8,160 nt of DNA, taken from positions 1 to 8,160 of the forward strand of contig DAOTGG010000045.1 in assembly GCA_035446985.1 (NCBI GenBank), in the 5' to 3' direction. The stretch comes from JAQUSX01 sp035446985 (GTDB taxonomy: Bacteria; Bacillota; Clostridia; Christensenellales; CAG-314). Under the pieces are notes generated by a model. That model was not told the DNA's origin, did no database searches, and saw only the letters and a program-made list of their open reading frames with translations. Every line of letters begins with the position of its first letter. Position 1 is the first letter of the stretch. The position numbers and the translations under genes are program-made. Below, in pieces: positions 1 to 6,484 of this stretch.

Positions 1-533
1 CGTACTCGAGCATTTTTTCAATGCTTAACGAAAGCTTGCTGTCGGTTTTGCCGTATTTTTTAATAATGACTCTCGGTTACGAGTTTATAAGCATTGTAAT
101 ATGCGGAATGATTTATCTGTTTTACGTAATGAATATCGGCGGCTGGCTGCTATTCTTTTTGTCGTTAGCCGTTACTGTAATTTTTTACGCGGTTTATATG
201 GTGTTTATGATGCTCTCGATATGCACCGTGCCGTCTATGCTTTCCGACGGATACCGTTTTAACGTTGCCGTTTCGTACTCCGCTCGACTTGTTTCCACAA
301 AACTGAAAAGCATTATGTTAAAATTTTACGGAACGTTTTTGGTCGCTTGGCTGATTAAAGTGATTTCCAGATATTTATTCACCACTATGGCGTGGTATCC
401 TATGGCGGTTCATATTATTATATCCATACTGTATTACGTATTCTGGTGTATGTTCCTGCCAGTTTTCGCGATGAAAATTTACAACGACTTAACGGAAGGT
501 GTCCGCAACGATATACGGGTTTCGCTGTTTTAA
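1..533 (+). CDS. Polytopic membrane protein, unknown function (5' end outside window)
   Basis: I do not recognise the family. The reading frame is open from position 3, and the first ATG (position 21) has no ribosome binding site before it, so the gene very probably begins upstream of the window and this is its C-terminal part. Numbering from that Met, the 170 residues contain hydrophobic stretches at about 8-36, 40-70, 98-120 and 126-150, which suggests about four membrane spans. A polar, basic segment with the motif VPSML at 70-74 lies between the second and third spans. There is no signal peptide to judge and no catalytic motif. The next gene starts 12 nt after its stop, so the two are almost certainly co-transcribed. 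The C-terminal half resembles that of the next protein in layout and in a P-x-M-(L/I) motif before the last two spans. Membrane location is well supported; the role is unknown. Confidence 0.8.
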   Translation, partial: YSSIFSMLNESLLSVLPYFLIMTLGYEFISIVICGMIYLFYVMNIGGWLLFFLSLAVTVIFYAVYMVFMMLSICTVPSMLSDGYRFNVAVSYSARLVSTKLKSIMLKFYGTFLVAWLIKVISRYLFTTMAWYPMAVHIIISILYYVFWCMFLPVFAMKIYNDLTEGVRNDIRVSLF

Positions 534-545
534 AGGAGAAAATAA

Positions 546-1520
546 ATGCATTTTAAAAAAGCTTTAAGATTATCGGTAACGAATTTTCCGCTTATATTAA
601 AAACCATTATGGTACAGCTTATCATAATCTCTTTAATTGTGGCGATTTTTGCGATGAGCGTTTCCGCTACCTTTGACACGGCTGTGGAACTGCTTTCCGA
701 ACTCCAATTAAAAGAAGACTTCAACGTTATCGTTTCCGACTTTGCCGCATATTTTTCCGGCGACGAATCCTTTGACTCCAACAAACTTAACGACGATATT
801 TTTAACGTTATTTCAAAACTAAGAGACGCGCTCGACAGAATACAAGGAATGTTTATTTCTTTAAGCTGGGCGGCTGTGGGACTGCTGCTTGGTATAATGG
901 TGTATAGATATCTGTTGGCTTTAACCGATATTCCCGCTGTATCGCATTTGACCGAATTTATGGAAACGGCAAACTCACGTCCTTATATATGGTATTTTTT
1001 CAAAAATCTCGGAAAAACGTTAAAATTCAGCCTTTGGCAGATGATTTCGACGCTATGGATGGACGCTTTGATACTTTTCGGTGTTGTGGGAACGTATGTG
1101 TTCGTACTTGCGCCGCTTAGAACGGCGGGTATAATTATTTCAGTAGTTTTCTTGTTTTTCGCTTATTCCGCAAGACAAACTATGTTTACTTTCTGGCTGC
1201 CCCAAATGATAGTTAACCGTCAAGGCGTACGCGAATCGCTGAAAATTTCTTTCCAAAAAATCGCAAAAGTTTTTTGGACTGTGTTTTGGAAAATTTTCCT
1301 TATTATATCGCTGTCGTCGATTTTCACTTTGTTAATAAACTATTTCACGCAGGACCTTACAAAACTTAACTGGGTTTCGATAGTCTTGTCCGCGATAGTC
1401 AACTTGTATTCATTCCTGCTTGTAAAATGCGTCGGCGCGGTGGAATACTTTGAACTTGAAGAAAAACCTTATTTCACAAAACGAGTAAAAATCGAGCTTA
1501 CGAGCGAAACGGTAAAATAG
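546..1520 (+). CDS. Six-span membrane protein, unknown function
   Basis: A 324-residue protein that I cannot assign to a named family. Hydrophobic segments lie at about 15-37, 104-127, 170-188, 194-218, 240-268 and 276-298. An acidic, soluble loop at about 40-100 (rich in D, E and S) lies between the first two and is probably extracytoplasmic if the N-terminus is inside. The motif LPQM at 218-221 is followed by a basic amphipathic stretch before the last two spans, the same layout as the preceding gene product. The charged tail (300-324) should be cytoplasmic. The start is well chosen: AAAGGAGA at 532-539 overlaps the stop of the upstream gene and sits 6-7 nt before the ATG, indicating one operon with coupled translation. 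The gene ends 20 nt before a strong hairpin terminator. A transport or envelope role is possible, but nothing in the sequence shows it. Confidence 0.88.
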   Translation: MHFKKALRLSVTNFPLILKTIMVQLIIISLIVAIFAMSVSATFDTAVELLSELQLKEDFNVIVSDFAAYFSGDESFDSNKLNDDIFNVISKLRDALDRIQGMFISLSWAAVGLLLGIMVYRYLLALTDIPAVSHLTEFMETANSRPYIWYFFKNLGKTLKFSLWQMISTLWMDALILFGVVGTYVFVLAPLRTAGIIISVVFLFFAYSARQTMFTFWLPQMIVNRQGVRESLKISFQKIAKVFWTVFWKIFLIISLSSIFTLLINYFTQDLTKLNWVSIVLSAIVNLYSFLLVKCVGAVEYFELEEKPYFTKRVKIELTSETVK

Positions 1521-1539
1521 ATATAAAAAAATATAAAGA

Positions 1540-1572
1540 AAAGGGACGTTAATCGCGTCCCTTTAATTTTTT
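1540..1572. terminator. Bidirectional intrinsic terminator between convergent units
   Basis: A perfect 9-bp stem pairs 1540-1548 (AAAGGGACG) with 1556-1564 (CGTCCCTTT) across a 7-nt loop. On the plus strand it is followed by AATTTTTT (1565-1572) and further T-rich sequence, terminating the membrane-protein operon. On the minus strand it is followed by a T-rich run (complement of 1521-1539) beyond the serA stop, so it can end serC-serA transcription as well. Its position between two convergent genes supports the two-way role. Confidence 0.9.
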
Positions 1573-1591
1573 GATTTTTTTTCGGCTTAAA

Positions 1592-2716
1592 TTAAATAGT
1601 CAAAACTTTTATAACTCCCGAGACGCTTTCAAGCTCTTTAACGGGAATATTATCGATAAAGTCGATTTTTGCCGCGCCGTAATCTTTTCTTACTTTTATT
1701 TCGTATTTATTGGTTTTTTGTTTTGAAGCAAAGCTTTCAACAGCGTCTTTTGCGGAAGCTTTGAATAAAACAACGGCTATTTTGCCTTTGTTTTCGAAAG
1801 CGATATTGGGATAATTAACCGAGTTTATAATGTCGCCTTTTTCAAGGAAGTTTTTGATTTGACGCGCAGCCATAACCGCGCAGTTGTCTTCGGACTCGAA
1901 CGTGCTTGCGCCAAGGTGGGGGATAGTAACGACTTTTTTGTGTCCGACGAGTTTCGCTGACGGAAAATCTGTAACGTATCTTTTGATTTTGCCGCTGTCA
2001 AGGTTTTTGAGCATTGCGTCGCTGTCCACGAGTTCGCCGCGGGCGATATTAACCACGCACGCGCCGTCTTTCATTAACGCGATGGATTTTTCATTGATAA
2101 AACCGCGTGTAGCGTCAAGCAAAGGAACGTGTACCGTAATAATGTCAGCCACAGCAAAAACTTCTTCGTTAGTTTGCACTTGTTTTGCCCAAGATGGTAC
2201 TTGCGCGGTATAGAACGGGTCTACAAAAACGATGTCCATACCGAGGCAATGAGCTGATTCCGCGACTTTGCGTCCGATTTCGCCAAAACCTATCAAACCG
2301 AGCGTTTTACCCATAATTTCCGTGCCGACATAGCTTTTCTTGCCTTTTTCAACTTGTTGTTCGACAGTCGTTTCGCCGTCTTTTAATCCTTGCGTCCATT
2401 GAATGCCGTTAAATACGTCTCTGCCGCAAAGTAAAAGCGCGAGTATGGTAAGTTCTTTAACGCCGTTGCTGTTTGCGCCTGGAGTGTTGCATACTATTAC
2501 GCCTTCGCCTGCGTATCTGTCAAGAGGAATATTGTTTACGCCTGCGCCAGCGCGAGCGATAATTTTTACTGATTTTGCCAACTCGTAATCTTTCATCTCA
2601 AACGCTCTTACCAAGATACCTTCGGGAGCGTTAGCTTCTTTTACAACCGTGTAAGCGTTTCCCAAAGTTTGACCTGCTAAAGGGCTTATTTCAGATAAAG
2701 TCAAAATATCTTTCAT
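1592..2716 (-). CDS. serA: D-3-phosphoglycerate dehydrogenase
   Basis: First enzyme of the phosphorylated serine pathway: oxidises 3-phosphoglycerate to 3-phosphohydroxypyruvate with NAD, in the cytoplasm. Of 374 residues, the D-2-hydroxyacid dehydrogenase core covers about 1-305. Visible motifs are ARAGAGVNNI (54-63), the Rossmann loop GFGEIG (143-148) with Asp166 as the likely NAD-ribose ligand, catalytic Arg226 in NIARGELVD, and catalytic His267 in IPHLGAST. The usual catalytic Glu, about 18 residues before the His in an E-E-P-type segment, is not seen; the shorter segment TDFPSAK (249-255) stands there. The tail (about 308-374) ends like an ACT domain (GVIKVLTI) but lacks its usual N-P-G-M-I-G-type ligand loop. 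The protein is thus the short clostridial-type form, shorter than the long (about 525-residue) form. AAGGA at 2725-2729 lies 8 nt before the ATG. It follows serC by 75 nt in the same direction, so an operon is likely. Confidence 0.95.
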   Translation of the reverse strand: MKDILTLSEISPLAGQTLGNAYTVVKEANAPEGILVRAFEMKDYELAKSVKIIARAGAGVNNIPLDRYAGEGVIVCNTPGANSNGVKELTILALLLCGRDVFNGIQWTQGLKDGETTVEQQVEKGKKSYVGTEIMGKTLGLIGFGEIGRKVAESAHCLGMDIVFVDPFYTAQVPSWAKQVQTNEEVFAVADIITVHVPLLDATRGFINEKSIALMKDGACVVNIARGELVDSDAMLKNLDSGKIKRYVTDFPSAKLVGHKKVVTIPHLGASTFESEDNCAVMAARQIKNFLEKGDIINSVNYPNIAFENKGKIAVVLFKASAKDAVESFASKQKTNKYEIKVRKDYGAAKIDFIDNIPVKELESVSGVIKVLTI

Positions 2717-2748
2717 TTTTATTTTCCTTTTTTGTCTGCTATTTTTTA

Positions 2749-2771
2749 GGGACGATATTTTTTACCGTCCC
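2749..2771. other. Intergenic hairpin between serC and serA
   Basis: GGGACG (2749-2754) and CGTCCC (2766-2771) can pair as a 6-bp stem around an 11-nt A/T loop. In the serC-serA transcript it lies in the 75-nt spacer, upstream of the serA ribosome binding site. On the minus strand it is followed by A residues rather than a U-run, so it is unlikely to be a full terminator; it could be a processing or stability element. The arms are identical to the core of the terminator at 1540-1564. Confidence 0.5.
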
Positions 2772-2791
2772 GCTAATTTTGTATTTGTTTA

Positions 2792-3868
2792 TTATTTATT
2801 TTCCATATCGAATTTTTTAATAAATTCAGCCAAATATTGAGCGCCTTCGTTTGACATTGCGTTATACAAGCTTGCTCTCATACCGCCCGCAGCTCTGTGA
2901 CCTTTCAGGTAAAGCATACCGTTTGCGGTGGCTTCTTTTATAAATTTCGCGTCGAGTTCTTCGTTGCCCGTTGTGAAAATAAGGTTCATAAGCGAACGGT
3001 CTTCAAAGCTCTTAACGGGATTGGAGAAAATCTTACTGTTGTCGATTGCGTCGTAAACGAGTTTTGCCTGATAAAGGTTTTGTTCGTAAATTTTTTCTAC
3101 GCCGCCGAATTTTTTGAGCCACTCAAGCATTGTTTTAAGCACGTATACGATGTAAGTCGGGGGAGTGTTAAAAATGCTCTTTTTGGCCGCGTGTGTTGTC
3201 CAACGGATCATATTGGGGCAGCAGGAAACGATTGATTCTTCATTAAGCAAATCTTTGCGTACGATAACGACGGTAAGACCGGCGCAGGCCATATTCTTTT
3301 GTGAGCCAGCGTAAATCACGCCGTAATCGGACACGTTGTATGGTTGGGAGAGAATATTACTCGACATATCCGCTACGATAGGAACGTTTGTATCGATTTT
3401 TTTAGAAAAACGAGTGCCGTAAATAGTGTTGTTTGTCGTAATGTGAACATAAGCGGCATCTTTGCGAATGTTAAAGTCGGGGGTATAAGTGTATTTTTTG
3501 TCTTCGCTTGTTCCCGCTACAACGCAGTCGCCGTATTTAGTTGCGGCTTTGTAGCTGTTATTTGCCCAATGACCGGTAACGATGTAATCTGCTTTGTTGT
3601 TTTTGCCCAGTAGGTTTAGAGGCACGCCCTCAAACTGAGTCGTTGCGCCGCCCGTCAAAAACAAAATTTCGTAATTTTCGGGAATACCCATAAGCTCGCG
3701 CAGCAGAGCCATAGCGCCTTCGTTGATTTCGTCATAGATAGGCGCGCGGTGGGAAAACTCCATAGGTCCCATTCCGCTGCCGTGGTAATCCAACATTTCG
3801 TCTTGAAATTTTTTCAATACTTCAACAGGCATTGTGGAAGGTCCCGCACAAAAGTTAAATACTCGCAT
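2792..3868 (-). CDS. serC: Phosphoserine aminotransferase
   Basis: Second step of serine synthesis: transfers an amino group from glutamate to 3-phosphohydroxypyruvate, giving O-phosphoserine; pyridoxal-phosphate enzyme of the cytoplasm. The 358-residue length is normal for the family. It opens with the typical FNFCAGPSTMP (4-14). SHR (39-41), LTGGATTQ (71-78, cofactor phosphate binding), Trp101 (stacks on the PLP ring), Asp167 in VADMSSN (pyridine nitrogen) and Lys191 in AGSQKNMACAG (Schiff base) follow, with the substrate-binding KGHR (322-325) and GGMRAS (328-333) near the end. All key residues are present, so it should be active. AAGGAGAG (complement of 3873-3880) precedes the ATG by about 5 nt. 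It is the first gene of a serC-serA unit transcribed away from rnj. No phosphoserine phosphatase (serB) is present in the window. Confidence 0.97.
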   Translation of the reverse strand: MRVFNFCAGPSTMPVEVLKKFQDEMLDYHGSGMGPMEFSHRAPIYDEINEGAMALLRELMGIPENYEILFLTGGATTQFEGVPLNLLGKNNKADYIVTGHWANNSYKAATKYGDCVVAGTSEDKKYTYTPDFNIRKDAAYVHITTNNTIYGTRFSKKIDTNVPIVADMSSNILSQPYNVSDYGVIYAGSQKNMACAGLTVVIVRKDLLNEESIVSCCPNMIRWTTHAAKKSIFNTPPTYIVYVLKTMLEWLKKFGGVEKIYEQNLYQAKLVYDAIDNSKIFSNPVKSFEDRSLMNLIFTTGNEELDAKFIKEATANGMLYLKGHRAAGGMRASLYNAMSNEGAQYLAEFIKKFDMENK

Positions 3869-3902
3869 TTTTCTCTCCTTGATAAAAAATATGATATTTT
3901 AA

Positions 3903-3917
3903 AGCGTTTTTCACGCT
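3903..3917 (-). promoter_or_regulatory. 5'-terminal stem-loop of the serC-serA leader
   Basis: In the minus-strand transcript AGCGT (complement of 3913-3917) pairs with ACGCT (complement of 3903-3907) around a 5-nt GAAAA loop. The stem starts at the base predicted as the transcription start from the -10 box, so the mRNA may begin with a hairpin. Such 5' stem-loops are known to slow 5'-end-dependent decay; that role here is inferred. Confidence 0.4.
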
Positions 3918-3923
3918 AAAATC

Positions 3924-3952
3924 ATTATAGGTCATACCTACAAAAAAGGCAA
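3924..3952 (-). promoter_or_regulatory. Sigma-A-type promoter of serC-serA
   Basis: On the minus strand TTGCCT (complement of 3947-3952) and a consensus TATAAT (complement of 3924-3929) are separated by exactly 17 bp. Transcription would start near an A at about 3917, giving a leader of about 49 nt before the serC ATG. The -35 hexamer overlaps the end of one arm of the inverted repeat described separately. Confidence 0.75.
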
Positions 3953-3979
3953 ACGCTTTTAATGTTTTCATTCGACATT

Positions 3980-4005
3980 TTGTCAAAAATAGGTTATTAT
4001 ATAAT
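3980..4005 (+). promoter_or_regulatory. Possible rnj promoter
   Basis: TTGTCA (3980-3985) and TATAAT (4000-4005) are good hexamers but only 14 bp apart; using TAATTA (4002-4007) as the -10 gives 16 bp. The location, about 70 nt before the rnj start and divergent from the serC promoter, is sensible. The exact boxes are uncertain. Confidence 0.4.
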
Positions 4006-4072
4006 TAACTTGTACCGCCAAAATTTTTTTAAGACGGTTATTATTTTTGACAAAGGGAGAAATTTAATATAT

Positions 4073-5749
4073 ATGAAACTTAAAATAATGTTTTTGGGAG
4101 GCGTCGGAGAAATCGGCAAAAATATGACTGTGTTTGAGTACGGCGATGAAATCGTAATACTTGACTGCGGCGTGTCTTTTCCGACCAGCGAAATGCCTGG
4201 CGTAGACCTGGTAATCCCTGATATGACCTACCTGAAAGAAAATAAGAGCAAAATCAAAGGCGTTTTACTGACGCACGGACACGAAGACCATATCGGCGGA
4301 GTGCCTTTTTTGGTAAAAGAACTTGGCAAAACGACTCTTTACGGCACTCGTTTGACTTTGGCTTTGGTAGGCAACAAACTCCGCGAGCATAATGTGGAAG
4401 AAATGGTCACTTACAAAGAAGTGGGCGACAGAACAACGGTAAAACTGGGAAAAAATTTTAGTATCGAGTTTATACACGTTTCTCATTCCGTCGCGGGCAG
4501 TCTTGCCATAGCAATCACCACACCCGTAGGCGTGGTTTTTCATACGGGCGACTTCAAAATCGACTACACGCCTTTGCACGGCGAAATAATGAATCTTACA
4601 CGTATAGCTGAAATAGGCAAAAAGGGCGTTTTGTGCCTTATGAGCGAATCGACTAACGTAGAGCGTAACGGCTACACCATGAGCGAAAGCGTAGTGGCGG
4701 AGTCGCTGGACAGTCTTTTTACCGAAAACGCTACAAGACGAATACTGATTACCACTTTTTCATCAAACGTGGACAGACTTCAACAAATGTTTGAAATAGC
4801 CAAACGCCATAAACGTAAAGTTGCGTTGTCGGGCAGAAGCATGATAAACGTTGTCGATACTGCGCAAAAAGCGGGATACCTTACGGTGGACAAGGACTGG
4901 GTAGTTGACATAAACAAAATCGCCAATATTCCAGACCACAATCTCGTTATTTTCACCACAGGCAGTCAAGGCGAGCCTATGTCCGCGCTTACACGTATGG
5001 CAAGCGGAGAATTTAATAAAGTCACCATTGGAAAAAACGATACGATTATTCTTTCGTCTTCGCCAATCCCCGGCAACGAAAGAGATATATACAGAGTAAT
5101 AAATAACTTATATAAGCTTGGCGCGACCGTAGTGTATTCCGCTATCGACGAAGTACACGTCAGCGGACACGCGTGCAAGGAAGAATTGAAACTTATTTAT
5201 ACTTTGATAAAGCCTAAATTCTTTATTCCCGTTCACGGCGAATACAGACATCTTTCGCAGCACGCCAGCTTGGTAGAGCAGTTGGGACACAAAAAAGGCA
5301 AAATTTTTATTCCCGAGATAGGCGACCAGATAGAGCTTGACTCAAACAAGCTTATTTATAAAGGAAAAGTGCCTAACGGCAATATATTGATAGACGGTCT
5401 AGGCGTGGGCGACGTGGGCAACAGCATATTAAAAGACAGATTGGCTTTGAGTGAAGAAGGCGTTATTATCGTCACGGCGGCGGTATGGGCCGGCAAGATA
5501 GTGGCGCAGCCGCAGGTTATTACGCGCGGATGTTTTTACGCTGGCGATAACACGGGCGGCGCGGTCATTGACGAGCTGAAACGGCTTTCGACCGAAGCGC
5601 TCACCAACGTTATGCCAAAGTTTGAGATAAACGCCGCAAAACAAGCTGTAATCAAACAACTGCGCTCGTATTTTAAGAAAAACTTTCAGCGTTTTCCTAT
5701 GATACTGCCCATCATTATGGTTTGCGACCTTGACAAAACGAGAATTTAA
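4073..5749 (+). CDS. rnj: Ribonuclease J (metallo-beta-lactamase/beta-CASP nuclease)
   Basis: RNase J carries out 5'-to-3' exonucleolytic and endonucleolytic cleavage in mRNA turnover and rRNA maturation, with two metal ions. From the chosen ATG it is 558 residues, the size of RNase J1 of Bacillus. Metal ligands are visible as HGHEDH (68-73), His138 in HVSHS, Asp160 in HTGDF, and His388 in PVHGEYRHL. The beta-CASP insert contains SESTN (191-195), TTGSQGEP (295-302) and VSGHA (363-367). The C-terminal domain, containing GLGVGDVGN, is complete. The frame stays open upstream to an ATG at 3962, but that would add 37 non-conserved residues and run through the promoter region. The ATG at 4073 is preceded by AAAGGGAGA (4052-4060) at a slightly long spacing and gives the family N-terminus (MKLKIMFLGGVGEIGKN). 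Only one copy is in the window, so J1 versus J2 is not decided. The methyltransferase gene follows after 4 nt. Confidence 0.96.
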   Translation: MKLKIMFLGGVGEIGKNMTVFEYGDEIVILDCGVSFPTSEMPGVDLVIPDMTYLKENKSKIKGVLLTHGHEDHIGGVPFLVKELGKTTLYGTRLTLALVGNKLREHNVEEMVTYKEVGDRTTVKLGKNFSIEFIHVSHSVAGSLAIAITTPVGVVFHTGDFKIDYTPLHGEIMNLTRIAEIGKKGVLCLMSESTNVERNGYTMSESVVAESLDSLFTENATRRILITTFSSNVDRLQQMFEIAKRHKRKVALSGRSMINVVDTAQKAGYLTVDKDWVVDINKIANIPDHNLVIFTTGSQGEPMSALTRMASGEFNKVTIGKNDTIILSSSPIPGNERDIYRVINNLYKLGATVVYSAIDEVHVSGHACKEELKLIYTLIKPKFFIPVHGEYRHLSQHASLVEQLGHKKGKIFIPEIGDQIELDSNKLIYKGKVPNGNILIDGLGVGDVGNSILKDRLALSEEGVIIVTAAVWAGKIVAQPQVITRGCFYAGDNTGGAVIDELKRLSTEALTNVMPKFEINAAKQAVIKQLRSYFKKNFQRFPMILPIIMVCDLDKTRI

Positions 5750-5753
5750 AATA

Positions 5754-6380
5754 ATGTCAGACGGCGAAAATATCAACCTTATCTGTGAAAAATTCTTAGC
5801 CGAGTTAAGAATAGAAGCGAAAGCGAATTTCGTTCCCGTACTTAAATCCGATACCGAAACCAAACTTGTCGAAACTTTACTGGAAACTAAGCCTTTAAAA
5901 ATTTTGGAAATCGGTACCGCGATAGGGTTTAGCGGAATACTTATGCTAAGCGTTTGTCCGCAAGCAGTTCTCAACACTATCGAGTTTGACGAATATAGGG
6001 CTGCGGAAGCAAAAAACAACTTTAACATAACGGGCGTAAGCGACAGAGCAAATATTTTTATCGGCGACGCGCGTGAAATCGTGCCGAAACTCACGGGCGA
6101 ATACGATTTTATATTTATGGACGGACCTAAAGGGCAGTATATTGATTTTTTGCCGCATTTATTAAAAGTTTTACGCGTAGGCGGAATTTTGTTTTGCGAC
6201 AATGTAGGCTACATGGGTCTGACGCAGATTGCGGACACTCTGCCAAAAAGACACAAGCATATTACGATAGCTAAAAATATGTCAAAATTCGTAAAAGAAA
6301 TTTCTATGAGAAACGATCTAAGCACAAAAATTTTTTACGACATCGGCGACGGCATATCAATAACAAAAAAATTATCATAA
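5754..6380 (+). CDS. trmR: TrmR/YrrM-type SAM-dependent O-methyltransferase (tRNA 5-hydroxyuridine)
   Basis: A 208-residue class I methyltransferase of the COMT-like O-methyltransferase 3 family. In Bacillus subtilis the member TrmR (YrrM) methylates 5-hydroxyuridine at tRNA position 34 to 5-methoxyuridine. Motif I for S-adenosylmethionine is LEIGTAIGFS (51-60), with acidic Glu77 after the second strand and Asp105 in GDARE. The metal/substrate site of the family is visible as MDGPKGQY (122-129) and CDN (148-150), giving Asp123, Asp149 and Asn150. The ATG at 5754 lies 4 nt after the rnj stop and has no clear Shine-Dalgarno, so translation is probably coupled to rnj. A TTG at 5730 inside rnj would add eight residues and is less likely. 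The neighbouring U32 protein is the expected partner enzyme and strengthens the assignment. The alternative is a methyltransferase of the same fold acting on small catechol-like substrates, which fits the context less well. Confidence 0.85.
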   Translation: MSDGENINLICEKFLAELRIEAKANFVPVLKSDTETKLVETLLETKPLKILEIGTAIGFSGILMLSVCPQAVLNTIEFDEYRAAEAKNNFNITGVSDRANIFIGDAREIVPKLTGEYDFIFMDGPKGQYIDFLPHLLKVLRVGGILFCDNVGYMGLTQIADTLPKRHKHITIAKNMSKFVKEISMRNDLSTKIFYDIGDGISITKKLS

Positions 6381-6484
6381 CGATTTAGATTACAAGAAAT
6401 AAATATTTTAGCTTAGCTTAATTGTTAAGGCTATAAAAAGCAACAAAATTAGTTTTCAAAAAAATCGAAAAATCGGGAAAAATT
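6381..6484. other. Spacer between trmR and trhP
   Basis: This 104-nt AT-rich spacer has no convincing terminator. A weak imperfect stem of about 6 bp (TAGCTT against GGGCTA-like bases, roughly 6409-6433) is followed by TATAAAAAG, not a T-run. Read-through from trmR into trhP is therefore plausible. No strong promoter was recognised; a TATAAA at 6432-6437 lacks a good -35. Confidence 0.4.

Larger units (their letters stand above)
3901..3959. repeat. 9-bp inverted repeat flanking the serC promoter (operator candidate)
   Basis: AAAGCGTTT at 3901-3909 is the exact reverse complement of AAACGCTTT at 3951-3959, with arm centres 50 bp apart. One arm touches the -35 box of the serC promoter; the other lies in the first 20 nt of the predicted transcript. 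This is a plausible operator pair, but no regulator is identified. Confidence 0.4.

Noticed and set aside
3869..3923. Riboswitch or T-box in the serC leader.
   Set aside because: The leader from the predicted start is only about 49 nt and holds just one small stem-loop; there is no room for a known aptamer or attenuator.
3962..4072. N-terminal extension of RNase J from the ATG at 3962 (37 extra residues).
   Set aside because: The added residues are not part of the RNase J family N-terminus, the stretch overlaps the likely rnj promoter, and the ATG at 4073 has a better ribosome binding site and gives the expected family start.
4047..4075. TTGACA at 4047-4052 with TATATG 17 bp downstream, as an rnj promoter.
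   Set aside because: The -10 would overlap the rnj start codon and transcription would begin inside the gene, so it is probably chance in AT-rich DNA.
5429..6202. 257-codon open frame on the minus strand.
   Set aside because: It lies antisense to the end of rnj and most of trmR, both firmly identified; its product has no recognisable domain and is a reading-frame shadow.
6408..6419. Short tandem TTAGC repeat and AAAAATCG repeat (6463-6475) in the trmR-trhP spacer.
   Set aside because: Two copies of very short AT-rich units are expected by chance here.
6432..6437. TATAAA before trhP as a -10 box of an internal promoter.
   Set aside because: No acceptable -35 hexamer lies 16-18 bp upstream; too weak to list as a promoter.
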